DNA of 64,000 bases. It comes from JANNBN01 sp963763885 (GTDB lineage: Bacteria > Actinomycetota > Acidimicrobiia > Acidimicrobiales > JANYDT01). The position numbers were made by a program, and so were the translations under genes. The stretch spans positions 1,612,001 to 1,676,000 of the forward strand of contig CAVXQD010000007.1 in the NCBI GenBank assembly GCA_963763885.1, read 5' to 3'. The notes below the pieces were generated by a model that was not told the DNA's origin, ran no database searches, and was given only the letters and a program-made list of their open reading frames with translations. Shown here piece by piece: positions 62,554 to 64,000 of the stretch (its first letter is position 1; every line of letters starts with the position of its first letter).

Positions 62554-63630
62554 ATGCGGGTACTCGTTTGGTACTGGGGACGCCGCGGAGCCGGAGCGCA
62601 GTACACGCTGCAAATCGTACGCGCGCTGAATGCTTTGCCAGGCATTGAAGTGTATGCGTCTGTCTCCAACGCAAACGAGCTCGCGAGCGAGACAATCTCG
62701 CGCGCTCAAGGCGGGCAGATCATTCGCGTTCACAGCATGCTGGGAGCAGCAACGGCTGTACTTGATCCACGGCGCTCGATCGGCGCCTATGCGCGCAGCA
62801 TCGGGGCCGATGTAGTGCTGCACCCTATGATAAGTCCACATACTTTAGTCAGCTGGCGCACGCTGCGGGGTACTCCCATTGTGACGGTCGTTCATGACCC
62901 CGAGCCCCACCCGGGCGACAAGCGACCTATCGCTGACGCGGCTTGGCGGAAGGCTTTACGACGATCTGCGCGCATCGTCGCTCCGTCTGCGCTCGTCGGT
63001 CAACGACTTCGGCTGCTGACTGACCGGCCGGTCGACGTCATCCCATTTGGTCCCTTGATCGACGTTGACGACGGTTCCGCCGGTTCCGCCGGTTCCGCCG
63101 GCTGGGACCCCGACGGTCCAATCACCTTCATCGGCCGGCTCCTTGCGTACAAGGGCCTCGATCTCCTGGCCGAAGCCTGGTCGAGACTCGAACCGGGGCG
63201 TTGTCGTCTCGTCGTCGCGGGCGAAGGGGGAGGATCAATTGAACCCGTCCTTGCGCAACTAGTCGCATCTGGCGCCGAGGTCCGACAAGGTTGGTTGTCC
63301 GAGGCCGATCTCGTGTCGACACTGACAGGTTCCCGTGCGATGGTCCTTCCTTATCGCGAGGCGAGTCAGTCAGGGCTAGTACCGATCGCCCATGCACTTG
63401 GTATTCCAGTTCTCGCCAGCGACACCGGGGCCTTACCCGAGCAGATTGGACCCGGCGGGTGGATCGTTGCAGCGACGGTCAACGATTTCACAGCGGGCTT
63501 GAAGGTTTTGATTGCAGACCCTCGCGAGGTCAAACGGTGTCACGATCTGCTGAAATACGAATTGGGTCCAAACTGGACTGAAGTTGGAAGTGACATGGCA
63601 CGCACTCTGCGGACGGCAATCGATGAGTGA
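62554..63630 (+). CDS. Glycosyltransferase family 4 (GT-B)
   Basis: 358 residues. RVLVWYWGRRGAGAQYTLQI starts the N-terminal half, VVHDPEPHPGD follows, and the C-terminal half has ITFIGRLLAYKGLDLLAEA and VLPYREASQSGLVPIAHALG. Linker residues GSAGSAGSAG (63073-63099) join the halves. It starts 6 bp after the GT-C-like gene and overlaps the next gene by eight bases, so they are one operon. Confidence 0.88.
   Translation: MRVLVWYWGRRGAGAQYTLQIVRALNALPGIEVYASVSNANELASETISRAQGGQIIRVHSMLGAATAVLDPRRSIGAYARSIGADVVLHPMISPHTLVSWRTLRGTPIVTVVHDPEPHPGDKRPIADAAWRKALRRSARIVAPSALVGQRLRLLTDRPVDVIPFGPLIDVDDGSAGSAGSAGWDPDGPITFIGRLLAYKGLDLLAEAWSRLEPGRCRLVVAGEGGGSIEPVLAQLVASGAEVRQGWLSEADLVSTLTGSRAMVLPYREASQSGLVPIAHALGIPVLASDTGALPEQIGPGGWIVAATVNDFTAGLKVLIADPREVKRCHDLLKYELGPNWTEVGSDMARTLRTAIDE
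63073..63099 (+). repeat. Three tandem copies of a 9-bp unit (GGTTCCGCC)
   Basis: Exact tandem triplication encoding GSAGSAGSA in the interdomain linker of a glycosyltransferase; unit number may vary by slippage without shifting the frame. Confidence 0.85.
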
Positions 63631-64000
63631 TGTTCTCCCACGACTCCACCCGGGTGGCGTGAACGTAGTGACTTACGGTGTCGGCGTCGGAATGGGCGAT
63701 GCCGGTGGTCTCGTCGTGGCAGCTCTGCAGCGCGCCGGCTACGCCATTTCGCACATCAACATCGACTATCCCGGAACGACGCCGCTCAACGTTCCGATGC
63801 TCAGCGGATTTCGGTTCGATCAGACAGTCATGTGCCTCAATCCATCCGCGATCTCTGGCGCAGGTGATAGTGCACTGCTCCGCACCGCCAGACAGGGCAG
63901 GGTCATCGGCATCTGGTTCTGGGAGGCGGGCGGCCTCAGACCTGACGACGTTGACGCATGGAACTTGGTCGATGAAGTCTGGGTAGCGACCGAGCATTGC
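63623..64000 (+). CDS. Glycosyltransferase, N-terminal part only
   Basis: ATG 63623, overlapping the previous gene by eight bases, opens a frame that runs off the right edge. The visible 126 residues include NVVTYGVGVGMGDAGGLVV and VIGIWFWEAGGLRPDD, then LVDEVWVATEHC, which is the pattern of GT-B glycosyltransferases of family 4 that begin with a short N-terminal domain. The reading continues beyond the window. Confidence 0.7.
   Translation, partial: MSDVLPRLHPGGVNVVTYGVGVGMGDAGGLVVAALQRAGYAISHINIDYPGTTPLNVPMLSGFRFDQTVMCLNPSAISGAGDSALLRTARQGRVIGIWFWEAGGLRPDDVDAWNLVDEVWVATEHC

Overview
The window looks like chromosomal DNA from a high-GC, single-membrane actinobacterium, most likely of the class Acidimicrobiia. 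This is inferred from gene content, not from a marker gene. The supporting features are a PAC2-family protein, an actinobacterial-type ferrochelatase with C-terminal cysteines, a three-gene NHEJ set, a minimal Tad pilus operon without a secretin, a Thr-rich wall protein with an LPxTG-like end, and several genes that appear to be transcribed without a leader.

Layout. 0-2.7 kb: the start of a Gfo/Idh oxidoreductase (minus strand), then hemE and a coproporphyrinogen/protoporphyrinogen oxidase; the ferrochelatase lies at 25.8 kb. 2.9-5.1 kb: a membrane GGDEF-EAL protein with a suspicious N-terminal frame break. 5.2-9.5 kb: ATP-dependent ligase, Ku, NHEJ polymerase and lnt on one strand. 9.5-20.4 kb: housekeeping and unknown genes (DUF7064/7065-like, a CYTH-like protein, PAC2, a secreted wall protein, gpmA, 8-oxoguanine-deaminase-like amidohydrolase, two NUDIX enzymes, a VOC protein). 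20.8-24.5 kb: an AAA ATPase with a nuclease-like C-terminus beside tRNA-Lys, an amidotransferase, a long nested palindrome, DUF2752 and GNAT genes. 24.5-32 kb: citrate synthase, ferrochelatase, a secreted metalloprotease, a WecB fused to a helical domain, and a principal-type sigma factor. 32-34.3 kb: a DUF937 protein interrupted at an AAC microsatellite, a Fic protein and a selenocysteine tRNA. 34.4-38.5 kb: Tad pilus operon. 38.5-41.2 kb: a MrfA-like helicase, a 23-bp-spaced triple repeat and a small ribbon-helix-helix protein.

41.2 kb to the end is a surface-polysaccharide locus: glycosyltransferases, a polyprenyl sugar-phosphate transferase, an RmlC-like epimerase, a Gfo/Idh dehydrogenase, an Fe-S GMC oxidoreductase, a nucleotide-sugar epimerase-like protein, a Wzm/Wzt-type exporter and GT-C-like membrane enzymes. 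Together they would build a lipid-linked glycan and export it by the ABC route; WecB at 29 kb could supply UDP-ManNAc. Inside this locus, about 50.18-56.2 kb, every gene is broken by frameshifts while the domains remain present in order. This is either a patch of poor sequence or recent decay of a five- to six-gene block.

The most notable signals are the triple 23-bp repeat beside an RHH gene, the 13-bp palindrome over the start of the AAA-nuclease gene, the placement of the ATPase and the Fic gene each at the 3' end of a tRNA, the ferritin-like-WecB fusion, the Ser replacing the catalytic Cys in Lnt, the 4Fe-4S motif in the GMC oxidoreductase, and the repeated leaderless-promoter geometry (TAnnnT followed 6-7 nt later by the start codon).
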